The notes under the pieces were generated by a model, which ran no database searches, was not told the DNA's origin, and saw nothing but the letters and a program-made list of their open reading frames with translations. A DNA stretch of 64,000 bases from Apostichopus japonicus (Eukaryota > Echinodermata > Holothuroidea > Aspidochirotida > Stichopodidae): positions 10,753,001 through 10,817,000 of the forward strand of contig NC_092563.1 of assembly GCF_037975245.1 (NCBI RefSeq), in the 5' to 3' direction. Shown piece after piece: positions 11,401 through 22,429 of the stretch. How positions within the stretch are numbered: position 1 is the first letter of the stretch; each line of letters opens with the position of its first letter. The position numbers and the translations under genes were made by a program.

Positions 11401-12738
11401 AATTAAAGCAGATGTGTTGGATGGAGATGTAAAGGCACTTGATGAGGACAACTCAGCTGAACCTTGTGCACTGTTTTTAAGTCTGAGGTCAGCACTTTTG
11501 GCTCCTCCAGTGATACTGGTAGAACCAGATGCATCTGCAGTTGAACTACCACCACATGTGACAGAAGCTTTGGTGTGGCATGCAGTTCTTGCTATCAAAG
11601 ATGTTGGCAAAGAGGCCAAAGTACACTGAACATTGCTCGAATTAGTTTGTTTGCCAGTTGCATCATTTAGCATTCCCTGAGTAACATCTTTAGTTGCTTC
11701 GATTTCTTGATTATCAGTTTGTACAGCTGCATCTACACCTATCACTTTATTAGGAGGAGGTTCCCTTTGTTGCTCTGCACTTACATGTGCAGAGTGGCCA
11801 ACACAGCCTTGCATTGATGTTTGAAACATAGTGTCACACTTTGAAGGTACTGTACATGATACGGAGCAGGGACTGTCACAGCATGGTTTCCTCCTATCAT
11901 TATCTGTCTCTGCTTGACTTGCTGATTCAGTATGAAGTTTCTCAGTCAAGTACTGATCTTTTTGACTGGTGTAAGGTATACAATCACCTGGAGACTGGCT
12001 ACAATTTATAGACTGATTCCAATCGCTGTAACTTGGAAAACTACTGGCCATTCCTTTGTAAATGTCTCCGTTTTTCAGCATGCTGTATTTGTACCTATTG
12101 TATTTTGGTTTTGCAGACCATTCACCCTTGTTTACCATACTACTTCCTGAGCTCATGTACATTGGCATAAAAGAAGACTGAACATTAGGTAAAGGTGAGT
12201 TTATATATGTTGGTTGACTAGAGTGAAAGCTGTAATGTACAGGACAAGACTGTTGAGGGTCCCCTTCCAGTTTAGCTTCAACAACCTCAGATTGACCAGA
12301 CTTGTTCAGTGATTCTTTGGATGCATGACAAGTACATTTCTGTTGTTGATTTCCATTAACATTGAACATTGCAGGAACAAGGACAGGAAAGGGAAACCGC
12401 ACTGGAATGAATACTGGTCCACCATACATGACAGGCATTGGAGGCAAGTCACCTCCATATTTGCCTGAGCTACTGCTACTGGAGATTGGTACACTGCTGG
12501 CATGAGTATCTGTAAGTGAACGAGCAATAGCATCTTTGGTATCAGGTTGAGGTTGTTTGACTGGCAATACAGTTGTCAGCATTGATTGATGGCTATCTTT
12601 CTGCAGGAAGGGTTTAGGTGCAATGGGTTTGAACTTCTTCCTGCACAAGTCTTCCACTGTAGCATCAGAACCATTATCTGAGCTTTGCATGCACGATTTT
12701 GGTCGCTTCTTTGGAGTAAATTTAGGTGTTTCAGCCAT
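8467..12738 (-). CDS. 1423-residue Ser/Pro/His-rich protein with C-terminal C2H2-like zinc fingers
   Basis: One uninterrupted frame of 4.27 kb. The N-terminus is basic (KPKSCMQ- and KKFKP-type patches that could act in nuclear import). It is followed by a short hydrophobic Pro/Phe/Val segment near residues 100-130 and a very long low-complexity region rich in Ser, Thr, Pro, His, Gln and Asn. Folded sequence appears only at the end. C1364-x2-C1367 with H1380 forms a degenerate first finger whose second His is missing. C1390-x2-C1393-x12-H1406-x4-H1411 forms a canonical C2H2 finger. The chosen ATG has G at -3 and G at +4 and lies 25 bases inside an exon that begins at a good splice acceptor. 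An out-of-frame ATG lies 11 bases upstream. The likely role is a nuclear DNA- or chromatin-binding regulator; this is inference from composition and fingers. I do not recognise the family. Confidence 0.88.
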   Translation of the reverse strand: MAETPKFTPKKRPKSCMQSSDNGSDATVEDLCRKKFKPIAPKPFLQKDSHQSMLTTVLPVKQPQPDTKDAIARSLTDTHASSVPISSSSSSGKYGGDLPPMPVMYGGPVFIPVRFPFPVLVPAMFNVNGNQQQKCTCHASKESLNKSGQSEVVEAKLEGDPQQSCPVHYSFHSSQPTYINSPLPNVQSSFMPMYMSSGSSMVNKGEWSAKPKYNRYKYSMLKNGDIYKGMASSFPSYSDWNQSINCSQSPGDCIPYTSQKDQYLTEKLHTESASQAETDNDRRKPCCDSPCSVSCTVPSKCDTMFQTSMQGCVGHSAHVSAEQQREPPPNKVIGVDAAVQTDNQEIEATKDVTQGMLNDATGKQTNSSNVQCTLASLPTSLIARTACHTKASVTCGGSSTADASGSTSITGGAKSADLRLKNSAQGSAELSSSSAFTSPSNTSALITGYGSTTRNKEHTVMPSSATLVPSSGHQDRSLSSLPTISVRPHPDTRQESNENSYKGSPARRMQRTIFSSEPEVSTSSEALQQRNYETDVIVPLRAAPSPSDAHDSEDMDRFVLSPVISESDSEDIFSRQMQPAAGFFRQPQNRQDSEAIHASSPSLARTDRILSVNSIRASNLPIPPSATNTQVSTSNKWSSPLSQSMQGNDNQFHSNFYATTTSGTSVGYSVSEGNTSTLGGHRNTYTSLNSVCPYPHALPSSSSIYVACNPLSREPQTCVQQPMGNYTTEHHAYPSTSVALPGQSFTISGASRESTYFPASRTTDPLVSEVQVARRPVVNHSSSHSSGSKENGQVSDHLNSRTREERSKKSPPNSNDKENSESHERERFGTRIQSVRLQSNVASHIRGEVPVHRPLRKDATNSLLPSRGVSSEPTFGVTVGHRTGTLTGSSGGRNSELPLQSTSSPDQQRREPVNISSRPHLHSTQSFSRNVGSSSTGYPMPLVPSIACRNNVPPIPMHDSSSHPLHGFPQPPLSGTGISMHGSMSSGISPRHNHSTHPFQPGGSYHGQHSHMYYPHYGGLHQPLSMATSPAPSHSDLSLLSPRSCAHLHIHGNMLHSPQMSSSVHSFQRPPGFSSGLHAASYPYPALEDRLDTCCSGRIGHSPSREDRSIPTLLTNILHRRPGAFSHLERTANSDHNKSPGIGILPSQAAVVTTAVSQPTPTRSTVTVSVHSNPSTNSSPRNVVSSVSVTCTTATAMPTQNHCETMPSFSSASRSAVVTEKVSSSKSPPRNIPVVQSHAAPPNLCSLSPSPAMPLSTSSSHQNSPAPKSNQQHNSTLSTSETIALPMSSPPTPSQGTSRGLPGNNSDKYLPVEAIPPSPACSSAPIQTPENGRQHMDQVIKYGEAVLKCSRQILRESGRTVLCCWSCDYHTAEPRKMHRHQKKENQLQKCQLCDFKADTRCKVNQHYKEVHMDKDDPFRSVNV

Positions 12739-12790
12739 GACTCTGTCATTGTGTGCTTCCTCTCTGAAAACGAGGGAGAAAAGAAAAGAA
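12739..12790 (-). other. Splice acceptor and start of the exon carrying the 1423-residue frame
   Basis: On the minus strand a long pyrimidine tract (TTCTTTTCTTTTCTCCCTCG) ends in TTTTCAG, with AG at 12764-12765. The exon therefore starts at 12763, leaving a 25-base 5' leader in this exon. Non-coding first exon(s) should lie further right, but none could be placed. Confidence 0.7.
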
Positions 12791-15517
12791 TAATATAATG
12801 CTCATTTTCTACGTCTTAAAACTTATCACTACCAAACAATGCAGATATCAACACTATGACCGCAGAAGTAACAATTCCATTACTTTGCTGAATTACAGCT
12901 GGTTTTGCACAACTTATGCTTGGATTGTGTGATAAAACGAATCCATATGTTGTCATATGCAAACTTACATTTGACCCGAAAGAAGCTGAAAGTATTTGCA
13001 CATAAAGTTAATATTATACACTAGGGTTCCATTTCTTCACAACTACTGTATGTAAAATTTTCATTGAAGGATCTCATGTGTATCATTCTTATAAGCAATG
13101 TCGGGGCATGTATTGATAACAAACCTAAGTCATTTTTCAAGAGTTATAATAAGAGAATTGTTTGCTAGCAACTATCATATACGGCGATATTAAATTTGGG
13201 AAAAACTGTTGCCTCAAGTGACATTTGATCTCCACAGAAAAGGAAAAATTAAAGTACTCAATAAATTGAATCCACAAACGCAGTAGGACACTCATCCAAG
13301 CTTTGCTTTTGGAGTTATTGTTTACAAATATTAAATAGATTGACCACTATTGGCCTTGAATGACCTATGACGTCTCTAGACAAAACAAAATTCCTCTACT
13401 CAATAAGGCAAATCCATTTACCAGGGAAAAGCTCATCAAAACTTCACCTTTGGAGTCAACACATTCTCAAAGGTTGCATTGAACTCTGTTGGCCTTGAAT
13501 GATATTTCAACTACTGTACACAATCCAGAAAACAATGTTTAGTGGTTACAATACCTAAACATATTCATGGTATGGCAAGTCGTTCATGTTAATATACATG
13601 AACTTGTGCGAACCAAAATGAAGAGGATTGTCTATTTACCCATGCAACAACATATAAAGAAAGGTAACAGGAATCAGTTATCATATTGGCAAAGCATCAA
13701 CCGTTTAATTCATGGTAAGGATTTTTACAGCATAGAATTTGGAATTCCTATGTGAAATATACTGTAGAAAAATAGATTGTATGAATAAAAGCAAATTTTT
13801 TTGTTACGAGCTTTGAGCTTGTAAAACCCTTGAAGATTTGTTATTATTTACTGAGAGCTCTACATGACATTGTTTAAATGCACTGTGAAATATTTTGCCA
13901 ACCTTCAAGTCATCTGGTGTAAATCCCAAACAATTGAGATATCCTTTCAACCCATTGAGCCAAGTTAACACCAGTTTGACCCCTTGAAGCTCAGAGGGTA
14001 AAACTGGTAAACCGCCACTTGAGCGTGTTTAAAGCAATACTGTATGTATATCAACTTTTCTAGAATTCCTGGATGAGTGTATGTTCTGTTGAAGACTAAT
14101 AGTGCCCCCTTCACATAAGATTTAACTGAACTGAATATGACCAAACTATGTTAACCAAAAGAAAATAATGCCATATGAGATTTGATGGATTTTGCTCTTT
14201 AAGTTGGAGTTCTCATGTTTGAAAGGTTTTTTACAAAGTTACTTTCCCCTGTGTAGAGATAACAAAGTTTGTGGTATAAGGCTATCATATATGTGCACTC
14301 AAATATCATAACGTTAGACCTTGTTGTCTCGTACTTGTTTACATACATTTTGACAACAATCACTGGTGGTACGAAGATGCACTTGAATTGTTTCTGAGAG
14401 TATCATGTAATATTTTAATCATTGTTTTGATCAGAAAATGGGGTACCATTATTTTCCGCACACGTTACTTTCTGCTGAAACAAAACGGTGTTTTCCGCAA
14501 ACAAATTTGTCAGCGGAAAACAATGTTTTTTTCAGCAGAGTACCATTTTTGTTTGGGAGGAACAGAATGACTTACTGAAATGATTAGTCACATGAAAGGA
14601 TTTAGGAAGATGGAGAAGATAGCATTTAACTGGCAGGATAAAATGTAGCTTCGAGACTAGATTATTATTAGGATAGCAAAGGTTGTAGCTTAGGCTGTAA
14701 ACACTAGCTTAGCAGCTGTAAGTACAAGTTTAATTTTAGTTAAACAGCGCCACCTTAATTGGTTGTAGTTTTCGATATGGCGTGAAGGTAAAAAATGATG
14801 AGCTGCCGTGACGATTTGGTCTCGCTAAGTTTCATCCTTTCAGGGGCGGGCAGAGGGGTAGGGGTGTCTTTTGTGATATATATATTTACATTAACAATAA
14901 AATAGTACAGAGTGAGAATATATAGGGCTATATAATATTATGCCTCATACTTCTTTAAGTTATCCCTAATTACAAACACCCCAAGCCTCCTGTAAATTAT
15001 AAGCAGCTTAACTGAACTGAACTCTAACATGAACTCAGTCTAACCATGCTTATCGACGTTCTTTGATACTTTCTCATGTTATTTTTATCATCCTGAATTT
15101 GGTATCCTAAAATTGAGGAAAAGTATAGTGTATAGGTAAGTGGAAAAAAAGGTGTTTTCCGCAGAACAATATTTTCAGCGGAAAGTATTCAGCGGAAAGT
15201 AACGTATGCGGAAAAGAACTGAAACCCAGAAAATGTTATGAGTTGAGAAAATCTATGAATTTTGTGGGAAGCTTTATACATCCCTGGTCCTGAAAAGGAT
15301 ATTTCATCTCACAGTATGTTTCTTCTCTCTGCATTTAGAGTTGCTAATTTAAAATGTACATTCATACCACAGTTGTTCTTGTTGCGAAATTTTTTGCGGT
15401 CCAATTGACCATGTGCTTCAGTAAATTTTATTTTGGTGCAACATTCGTGTGTAAACTTCTGTACTTTAGAACATTGATGTTTGATTTTTTAATAGACATT
15501 GCGTAAAAATGTTTGCA
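12791..15517. other. Probable intron or upstream region with degenerate repeats
   Basis: 13230-13560 holds two to three diverged units of the AGGTCA-type repeat. 14455-14545 and 15150-15215 hold short inverted words of the type TTTTCCGC/GCGGAAA (for example CAGCGGAAA), probably the two ends of one small TIR-like element of about 0.75 kb. The pair is suggestive but no target duplication was found. No coding exon is recognised. Confidence 0.4.
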
Positions 15518-15994
15518 CAGGTTATCCGGGTACCCGCCCGACGCAATACTACCTGGTTCCTAATTTATTACCCGAATCTTACGCAAAGTGTGATTAAAAA
15601 AATTTTTTTTTGTGCAAATCTACCGTTAGGCAGATTTCCCATTGACTTAGTGTGGTGTTAGGCTAAAATATGTGGCCTAAGATAACAGCAATAACGAAGG
15701 TACCCGCCTGACGCAATACTACCCAGTTCCTAATTTATTACTCGAATCCTACGCAAAGAGTGATTTGAAAAAAAAGAAATGCAAACTGATGGTTAGGTAA
15801 ATTTCCCATTGACTTAGTGTGGTGTTAGGCTACCATGTTGTTGAAGATAACAGCAATAACGGAAGTATTCCATGGATATCTTATAACTGCGTCACAATTT
15901 CAGCTAATAAACAAATGGCTATGCTAAATTACCCAATTGACTTAGTGTGGTGTTAGGCAGCCATGTGGTCGAACGTAACAGAAATAATGAATGT
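15518..15994. repeat. Imperfect tandem repeat (about 130-165 bp units), pre-insertion site of a hAT element
   Basis: The phrase ATTGACTTAGTGTGGTGTTA begins at 15641, 15808 and 15936, and again at 19205 beyond the inserted element. Two units also carry a GGTACCCGCC segment. The units preserve the uninterrupted version of the sequence that the next element disrupts (TATTCCATGGATATCT near 15865). Confidence 0.75.
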
Positions 15995-16002
15995 GTTCCA
16001 TG

Positions 16003-19000
16003 TACAGTAGGGATGCACCGGATATCCGGTCTGGCCAGACTATCCGGCCGGATAGTGAGAAATTATCCGGTTCCGGCCAGATATTTTTCAAAATCGCCGG
16101 ATCTTTTTCAAAATCTGCCTGGATCTTTTTCAAAATCTGGCCAGAATTTTTCCTTAAATAGTGTTGGTATTAACTTAAATCAATGTAACCTCAGCCCTTT
16201 TTAATTACGGTCGCCATGGTCGCATTGGCGACCACAATTCTCGGCTGGCGATGAGAATTTCTGGAAAAATTAATGCTAGTCGCCAGCCCTATAATATTGT
16301 GGCGATCAGTTTTTGCAACTGAAAATTTCACCAATGCTTTACAAAAAACTGAAATGTACTTACTGACTAAACGCACGTTGCTAAAAAATTAATATCCAAT
16401 GGATTTCCCTTACAAAACTGTCGATATTATGAAACAAACTATGTTCGGCAAAGCCACGTTTCTAGAATGCCTAACAATGAACAGCGTGCACGATACGTAC
16501 ATCAGTTTACGACTGCAGTGTTTAACCCTACTTAAATATCACGGTAGGCTGGCTTCATGTCTTTCGAATTTTCCCAGGTACCTTGCCAAACAACCCCCTG
16601 TCGAACACCTGTTTTTTAACATTTTTGGCACGTTTCCAAAAAAACTTTTCATGGAGTAATCTATTTTGTCTCCACTCTAGAATTAATTAGGTCAGTCAGT
16701 AAAGGATCGGTAAAGTTATGCGAAATATTATCTTAGACGTTCAAGAAAAGTAGGTAAATATCCCCGTAAGTAAAACACACCTCAGGTCAACCGACTCCTT
16801 CGCATGAACAAAACAATCTATTCCCCATGATACAAGAGGCACAGTCTATACCGTACAGACATAGCACGATATCAAGGCCTCAATAGCTACAGTATGGCCA
16901 TCTTTATGAAAGTTAAACTTGCAATCCCATGTTTTAGGCCACTTGGCATGATTAACTAAATGCTAAATATTGTTTCCATGTCCTTGTAGAGAACGTTAAC
17001 TTCGCAAAATACAATTTAAGTTGTGTTTTTGTTGTTACGTGAGATCCGTAACCGACGAAGTGGTTAGGCTATTTACTATACACTTAACTATGGTAGGATA
17101 TTAATTTTTCCTTTTTTTGTGTGGAAATTCTAGAAAATACTTTCTTTTTCCCCCGCTCAACACTAGATGTGGAATTATGGTTAATTCATAAATGGGTGTA
17201 CTAGAGCCTTGTTTACATGAAATTAGTTGCATTTAGCACGATATGCCAGTTTCGCGTGAATTTTTCGAAAGTATTTTGCTCGATCTTTCGTAAAATTTGA
17301 AAGGTGTACCAACTTACTTTTCGTACACAATTGGTAATTTCTCTACTGATTTTCAGAGTTTTGTTCTCTATACAGTTAATGTTGTACAGGACTGGTTTTT
17401 ACGAACTTCAAAAGTCATGAAGTTGATAAACTTGATTTCTTTTCAACTTTCTTAACCATGGAATGCTAGAATAACATTTACACATAAAACGGAGAAAGGA
17501 TAATCTCATTTTTTTCCACATTTTTTTCAAATTTCTTTCACAAGAAATTATCGTCATTTGTTCAAGCCCAAAAAATTATCGCGATAATAATAAGTTTAGA
17601 TATATCGCCCAACCCTATTAGCGCGGGAATTAATACTTTTTTATACTATAGTTCAACGTTAGTGTAGTCAGTACTGACAGTAGTTCTACTTGATGTTGAG
17701 CCTAGGCCTAGTGTTTTTTTGTACTAATATTTAGCATATCAAAGTGGCGATCACATTTTCATTCTGGGCGACCAGAATTTGAGAAAATCAAGATCTAGTC
17801 GCCACAGGATGTTCCTCCTGGCGACCTCATTCACTGGGGAATTAAAAAGGGTTGTGTAACCTATTTCCAAAAATTAATAAAAACATTCAAAGTAAGGAAA
17901 ATTTAGGTTTAACATGTTTAATTTAATTTTCTCAATGGTCTGACCCAATGTTTCTAAAGATCAACCAAAATAATACAACTACTGTAATAATATGAAGCTA
18001 CAACAAATACAGTTTGCAGTGAAATCATTTCTTGCAGTCTTCATCAGTTTAATATTGTGCAGTTAAAATAGACCTTTCATATACTTATCAGTCACAATAC
18101 TGTTCCATTGAATCTTTACTTTCCCATTATTGTTGGCATTCATGTTTTCTCTGAATTTTTATGTGTGAAACAATCTCTTATATGGTCAGAGAGAAACACT
18201 TGCATGAAATGAAATGTCCAAAATCCAAACATTGCAAACATTGTGCATTAGGACCTTAAGAAGTCAAAACATTGGATCTTTTTGTGGACCACTACAGTCC
18301 ATTTCCTGTCTAGAAAGCTGTCAATTGTTACTCATTGTTTGTGGTCATGGCAATGTGCAAATTGTAATCTTGGCACTTTTATAAATAGATGAAGCAATGG
18401 ACTAGAAGAGTTTCCACCAAATGGGGTGCCAGTCACAGAAAAAACAGTATCTAATTTTCTCACAGAAAGAGATATCTCTTGTCACCATGAAAGTTCCTAA
18501 AAGTTCATGAAAAACATAAATCATTTAGTGTTCTAATGAACATTTAATTCCATTTTAAAGGATAGATAAAAGATAGATAAGAATTTTCTTCCACTTCTGG
18601 AAAGATGCAATGCTTTTTTTTTACAGATAATATTGAAGTGTACAAATTTGTTACCAAATAATGAATAATAAAAGACAATTCTAAATCCTGATAGTAGTGT
18701 TACTACAACAATTAAATAATCTTTTTATTCAGTATAAAGTATGAGATTTGTGAAATGTAGCTTCCCGTTTAAAAACAAATTTCATAGGTAGTATGCAGTA
18801 TTTTTCCAGCAAACAAATTTACATACTGTATCAAGCTTGTCAACAATTATATTGTAGTTATTTATTTTATTAAAGAATGTAGATTACACCACTTCAAGTC
18901 ATATTTAATCTCATAAATGGGGTCTTAATTTCACCTTCTTTATAATATGCGTATACCTCACCTAAGATTTGCTCCTTGTTTCATACTTCTACTTCTTATT

Positions 19001-19127
19001 AATGATTTTCTTTTTGTGTAATGAAAAAATCCGGTTCCGGCCGGATAAAATCCGACCGGATTTCATGTACTATCCGGCAAAATCCGGTTCCGGCCGGATC
19101 CAAAAGTTTGGATCCGGTGCATCCCTA
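16003..19127. mobile_element. hAT-like non-autonomous element A, about 3.1 kb, TSD GTTCCATG
   Basis: The left end carries TAGGGATGCACCGG (from 16008) and the right end its reverse complement (to 19127). Both sides are flanked by the 8-bp word GTTCCATG (15995-16002 and 19128-19135), the target-duplication length of hAT elements. The neighbouring tandem repeat supplies the empty site. Subterminal regions on both sides are packed with TCCGG/CCGGA palindromic words (16014-16160 and 19029-19115). The left end has five extra bases (TACAG) before the shared inverted repeat. No transposase frame is visible. Confidence 0.85.
16192..17854. mobile_element. hAT-like element B nested in element A, 1663 bp, TSD TGTAACCT
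   Basis: The left end is CAGCCCTTTTTAATT and the right end, reversed, is CAACCCTTTTTAATT. The 8-bp duplication TGTAACCT lies at 16184-16191 and 17855-17862. Subterminal regions repeat the word TGGCGAC/GTCGCCA. The interior from about 16413 to 17377 is homologous to pieces of the element at 24398-27614, although the ends of the two elements differ. A 86-codon frame at 16399-16659 lies in this shared core and may be a remnant of a transposase exon. It has no recognised domain. Confidence 0.85.
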
Positions 19128-19135
19128 GTTCCATG

Positions 19136-20164
19136 GATATCTAATAACTGTGTCACAATTTCAGCGAATAAACAGATGGTTAGACTTTGCTAGATTTCTC
19201 ATGCATTGACTTAGTGTGGTGTTAGGCTACCATGTGGAAGAAATGATTATTTATTCATTCGTTTATTTCATAGAAGGAAAGGCTGACAAGGAATTTTACG
19301 ACATGTTTATGGATTATAGACGGGATAACTAAAAGATAATAATCGCAAGTGGCTTTTTACTAATCGTGTATTCCAAATGCGATCAAATTGTGCGAATCGC
19401 GTAATCTCGCGGCTAATGCGAACCCTGGGCCTGCATAATAGATAGTAGTAGTAACAACTGAGCTAAAGTAAAGGGATATTTTATGGTCTGATCCAAAAGA
19501 CGTGGAGAGCAAGCATAAGCAGTGGCGATGTTAACAACATTACTACTAATTAGTAGTAATGTTAATTATATTAAGTAATTAACAAGTTTATGACAGAAAA
19601 AAAAGCAAATAGAAATTATTGAGGAAGGTTTTTACCTTACCTTACATATACGTTTTTGAACATGAGAACATTTTCAGTAGAGAATATAATTCATTTATTA
19701 GCATTTAATATGTAATTTCTTGAAAATCGTGATACACGAGGGTAAACAATTTCTTCCCGGGTACACGAGGGTAAACAATTTTTTCCCAAAAATCGGGAAC
19801 CGGGTACCCAACGGGTAACGGCTCTCGGGTACCCGGTTCCCGATTTTTGGACCCGTGTAAACACTAGTAAAAAGCTATTCACATAGGCCTGTAATTTTCA
19901 TACAGATGATTGTTTGCAAAGAGCACAGGATAAATGTCGGATTAGGTTTTGATGATTTGCGTAGGTGAAATTAAAAATGAAGTTCGAACAGGCCTATGTA
20001 CATGCAGTGTAGTAGAGTGAACTGTGTGGAATTTAGCGAGAGATATGCACACTGTAGGTACATATATTCTGAGGAGTTGGTTGTTGGAAACGCTGCAAGG
20101 TCAAGGCATGGAAATAGTTCTGAGTTGGCTGGCGAGTAGGAAGAACAAGGGCGGATGAAGGAGG
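19136..20164. repeat. Tandem-repeat remnant, truncated hAT-like ends and a perfect palindrome
   Basis: 19136-19250 is the right half of the tandem unit split by element A. Near 19330-19428 an arm ends in GCGAACCCTG, a typical hAT-like end with no partner seen. 19536-19563 is a perfect 28-bp palindrome. 19730-19872 is a cluster of GGGTACCCGG-type palindromes whose right edge (TAGTGTTTACACGGGTCC, reversed) looks like a transposon end. No gene is seen. Confidence 0.55.
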
Positions 20165-20172
20165 GGGCTGGG

Positions 20173-21304
20173 CAGGGTTCGGTTTCTTCCGGAAGAAACC
20201 TATTTCTTCCGGGGACGTGGAAGAAACTGAAAGAAACCTGTTTCTTCCAGGTTTCTTCCAGTTTCTTCCGGAAGAAACTGGAAGAAACCGGAAGAAACCG
20301 GAAGAAACTGTGAAAATTGGCATATAGGCAGCACAGCCCACATACATAACAAAGAGACAAATAGCTTACCACCATCTGACTGAAATGCATGCCATTGAAA
20401 CCATCAAAATATGATATTTTTGTTTAGATTATAATTTTGGGTTTTTATCTACACCAATAGATGTTTGCTTATAAATCACAATATTGAAGGACTACTTATC
20501 ATCTCGTGATCCCCCCATCAACCAGAATTGCATAACTGGCCATACTTTATGAATGATTAACCTGGATTGGCCCATGCACTGAGGATTTAATACAATGAAC
20601 ACCAAGCAAATAGCCGAACAATATCTATTAGATTTAGGCAACAGTTTCATTTCTGCAACTCCCTAAATTACAACTTGTATTTAATAGGAGGACTTGTCAT
20701 CCCAACAGCAAAAGAACAAACATCCACAGTTTAACACAGCTGACCATGAGCCAGCCCTCATTTCACACTACAACTTCCAGTCGAATCTGTAACCCTCATG
20801 TCTTGAGTTCAATCTCCACAAAATATGGTCATAGTGGTCAATGTAATCGTAGTAATGAGTGTGCATTGTAGTAGGCCTACACTAGTTTCCAGGGAACACT
20901 TGTCCCTCCACTCAGAAACTAGTTTTTAACTAAGAACTGGGCTATAATCAGGACCATTCTGGTCTGCAAAATATTGCTTTCCCATAGTTGTTCCCTTAAT
21001 TGTCCGATGCTACAGTAGCCTAGTACTACAGTATATTGTGTACAGTATATGCTGGAGGCAGGTCATGTGCTCCAAACCTAGATATAGACTACCTAGATGA
21101 CACTATAGTGCTTCTTGTCCATTTATTACATAGTTAGAAATCATTGCAGGTTGTTATGAAACTTTATCAACAGTTTTTACCCAAAAAATGAGTTTCTTCC
21201 ATTTTGTCCGGAAGAAACTGGAAGAAACCTATTTCTTCCGAGTGGAAAAAACCGCGGTTTACTCCGCGGTTTTTTCCACCCCCGGAAGAAACCTGCGAAC
21301 CCTG
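20173..21304. mobile_element. hAT-like non-autonomous element C, 1132 bp, TSD GGGCTGGG
   Basis: The left end is CAGGGTTCGGTTTCTTCC and the right end, reversed, is CAGGGTTCGCAGGTTTCTTC. The 8-bp target duplication GGGCTGGG is perfect (20165-20172 and 21305-21312). Both subterminal regions are arrays of the 10-bp word GGAAGAAACC and its complement, probably the transposase-binding sites of this family. No enzyme is encoded. Confidence 0.88.
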
Positions 21305-21312
21305 GGGCTGGG

Positions 21313-22429
21313 GATAGAAAATTGTTTGAAATGGAAGGGTGGGCGAAAGGAGGAGTGGGCTGGACCGCCCCTGTCAAACAGCGAAGCTAAGGCACTGAGC
21401 CATCTGCCCTATACATTGTGCATAAAATTCTCAAATTATAGGCAGTGATACTACACTACCCTAGTAACAGAAGGTACTAATACAATGACACAAATGGTGT
21501 TTGATCGGACCATAAGCTTTTTTTATTTCCCTAACTTTTGAGCAAAAGTTACTTTTATCGCTAATGCCAATGGTATATATTTCATATTGGTGAAATGATT
21601 TGTCAAAATGCCTCTGTTTACTGACATGTATCAATTTAACATGTAGCCTAGGCCCTAGGCCTACTCCCTACATTACATTTACATTATTACAAGTGGACTT
21701 TCAAACAAGACACTACAGTAGTCTTAACCACTACAGCTACATAGCCTAACATGTGTATACCACAAAACGCGAAATAAAGGGTCATGCAAAGTTACCGTAA
21801 CCCAAGATACACCGTTGCCCAACGATTTTCTTTGATATCAGCGGGATACCAACTTAATAATACACGTATAGGCGCCTTCCAACCTAAGGAACGTTAGGCC
21901 TAGCTACCCTAGTTGTAGGCTAGGCGTAACGTCAGGCCTAGGCTAACTTATTGCAATACCAGCCGAAGCTTCGCAATGTGCAAATTCTAAATGTCACAAA
22001 AGTCTCGTGTGACGGGTGTGAGAGAATAGGCCTAAACCAAAATGACAGTGCCAATTTTCAAAAGCACACCTTGCGAATACAAGAATAACATTGTTACGAA
22101 ATTAAACTTACCAGAAAATAACATTTTTCATTGACTTAAATCCAGTCATTACATCAACATCACCAGTTCACCACTTTGCTACACATAGTTTATGAATCTC
22201 AATACACATTTTTCCCCGTTTTAACACGTTAAACGCCCTCTATTACAAAACACACTGCTGCTGCTGTTACCTGCATGAAGGTAGCGGACACTTAGAGCGG
22301 ATATTAAGAGCGGATAATAAGAGCATACAATAAGCAGAAAAGCGATGAGCGCCATCTATTTCTAGCTGACAATAAGCGAGGATGAAGATGCAGAGGTACT
22401 CGATAATTGTCTCTACATGAAACTATCGG
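21313..22429. other. No gene seen
   Basis: Unique-looking sequence with many AGGCCTA words and a short (CTG)n tract near 22255. Nothing codes convincingly. Confidence 0.5.

Noticed and set aside
9246-12533. Other frames inside the 1423-residue gene
   Set aside because: They overlap the long main frame and lack domains of their own.
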